Source: Thermoplasmatales archaeon (GTDB lineage: Archaea; Thermoplasmatota; E2; DHVEG-1). From it: a DNA stretch of 23,361 nt. Of the stretch, positions 22,631-23,361 are shown piece after piece. The stretch's first letter is position 1. Each line of letters opens with the position of its first letter. A model generated the notes under the pieces. The model was not told the origin of the DNA, searched no databases, and saw nothing but the letters and a program-made list of their open reading frames with translations. The stretch spans positions 1 through 23,361 of the forward strand of contig JAGMDE010000018.1 of the NCBI GenBank assembly GCA_023128855.1, read 5' to 3'. A program made the translations under genes and the position numbers.

Positions 22631-23361
22631 ATGAAAGAAGTTGTAATAGTTTCGGGTGTAAGAACAGCACAGGGTAAATTTTCTGGTGCTTTGAAAGGTT
22701 TTTCAGCTCCGCAACTTGGTAGTATTGTTATCAAGGAAGCTGTAAATAGAGCAGGGTTAAAACCTAAAGATATTGATGAAGTAATTATGGGAAATGTAGT
22801 TTCAGCAGGTCTTGGTCAAAACGTTGCAAGACAGGCAGCAATAGGAGCTGGCATACCTTATGAGGTTGGATCGTTTCACGTTGACAAAGTCTGTGGTTCT
22901 TCTCTTAAGGCCATCGTTTTAGCTGCTCAAGCAATAAAATGTGGAGACGCAGATACTATCGTTGCTGGTGGCATGGAAAGTATGACAAATTGTCCTTTTG
23001 CATTACCAAAAGCTCGTTTTGGTTACCGATTATTTGATGGAAAGGTAGTTGACTTAATGGTTCGTGATGGTCTTTGGGATGTTTATAATGATTTTCATAT
23101 GGGGAACACGGGTGAAGTAGTTGCAGAGAAACATAATGTGACCCGTGAAGACTGTGACAAGTTTGCACTTGGTAGTCACCAAAAGGCTGCAAAGGCTACA
23201 GAAAAAGGCTGGTTCAGAGATGAAATCATTCCTGTTGAAATAAAACAGAAAAAAGGCGATCCAATTATTTTTGACAAAGATGAGGGTATTAGAGCAGATT
23301 CTACTCTTGAAAAACTTGGAAAACTTCCTCCATTTTTCAAAAAAGATGGTGTGGTTACTGC
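22631..23361 (+). CDS. Thiolase / acetyl-CoA acetyltransferase (3' end cut by window edge)
   Basis: The first ~243 residues of a bacterial-type thiolase are visible; a full protein has about 390. The start MKEVVIVSGVRTAQGKFSGA is typical. The nucleophile is C88 in VDKVCGSSLKAIVLAAQAIK, followed by GGMESMTNCPFALPKARFG and MGNTGEVVAEKHNVTREDCD. The His and second Cys of the active site lie beyond the edge. It condenses or cleaves acyl-CoA; whether it makes acetoacetyl-CoA or serves beta-oxidation is not clear. A strong GGAGGAGG site lies about 10 nt before the ATG. I give no gene symbol for this reason. Confidence 0.92.
   Translation, partial: MKEVVIVSGVRTAQGKFSGALKGFSAPQLGSIVIKEAVNRAGLKPKDIDEVIMGNVVSAGLGQNVARQAAIGAGIPYEVGSFHVDKVCGSSLKAIVLAAQAIKCGDADTIVAGGMESMTNCPFALPKARFGYRLFDGKVVDLMVRDGLWDVYNDFHMGNTGEVVAEKHNVTREDCDKFALGSHQKAAKATEKGWFRDEIIPVEIKQKKGDPIIFDKDEGIRADSTLEKLGKLPPFFKKDGVVT

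Noticed and set aside
1..23361. CRISPR array or cas genes
   Set aside because: No regularly spaced repeats and no Cas-like proteins were found; the only tandem repeat is the 11-bp unit with no spacers.

Overview
The window is AT-rich archaeal DNA, most likely from a euryarchaeal-grade lineage; I cannot place it more closely. The archaeal markers are a gene for the tiny ribosomal protein eL41, a tRNA-Trp whose intron carries a box C/D guide RNA, TATA-like promoters about 25-30 nt from several starts, GGAG/GGTG ribosome-binding sites, a dolichol-phosphate sugar synthase next to a GT39-type glycosyltransferase, and glycine decarboxylase split into GcvPA and GcvPB.

Positions 1-3560 look like an accessory region. 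A minus-strand pair (2-TM protein plus an HExxH metalloprotease that runs off the left edge) lies downstream of what looks like the 32-codon stump of a KAP-type P-loop NTPase gene. A divergent plus-strand run of four small membrane proteins follows, one with a zinc ribbon. A stem-loop and a TTG-start small gene with a strong ribosome-binding site complete the region.

Positions 3563-8681 hold an AlbA/Schlafen-type ATP-binding regulator that stops inside an 11-bp triple repeat, a short degenerate coding remnant, and a tight four-gene run: SWIM zinc-finger protein, YkgJ-type cysteine-cluster protein, and two conserved proteins of unknown function. This run is the best candidate here for an uncharacterised functional unit.

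Positions 8908-11287 are bracketed by a perfect 14-bp GC-rich direct repeat. Inside is an AbiE-like toxin-antitoxin pair: an intact winged-helix AbiEi-like gene and an AbiEii-like nucleotidyltransferase gene split by a single-gene IS200/IS605 element (HUH transposase TnpA). Joining the two halves at the inferred element ends restores one reading frame, so precise excision could in principle restore the toxin.

Positions 11360-23361 are mostly chromosomal core: a GT39-like glycosyltransferase with a Dol-P-sugar synthase-GtrA fusion; a soluble six-PAS histidine kinase; a two-zinc-ribbon protein with no ordinary start codon; a conserved archaeal protein with a C-terminal winged helix; eL41, tRNA-Trp and a small membrane protein packed together; gcvPA-gcvPB on the minus strand; a fumarylacetoacetate-hydrolase-family enzyme; and a thiolase cut by the right edge. 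No CRISPR array, rRNA gene or replication origin was seen.
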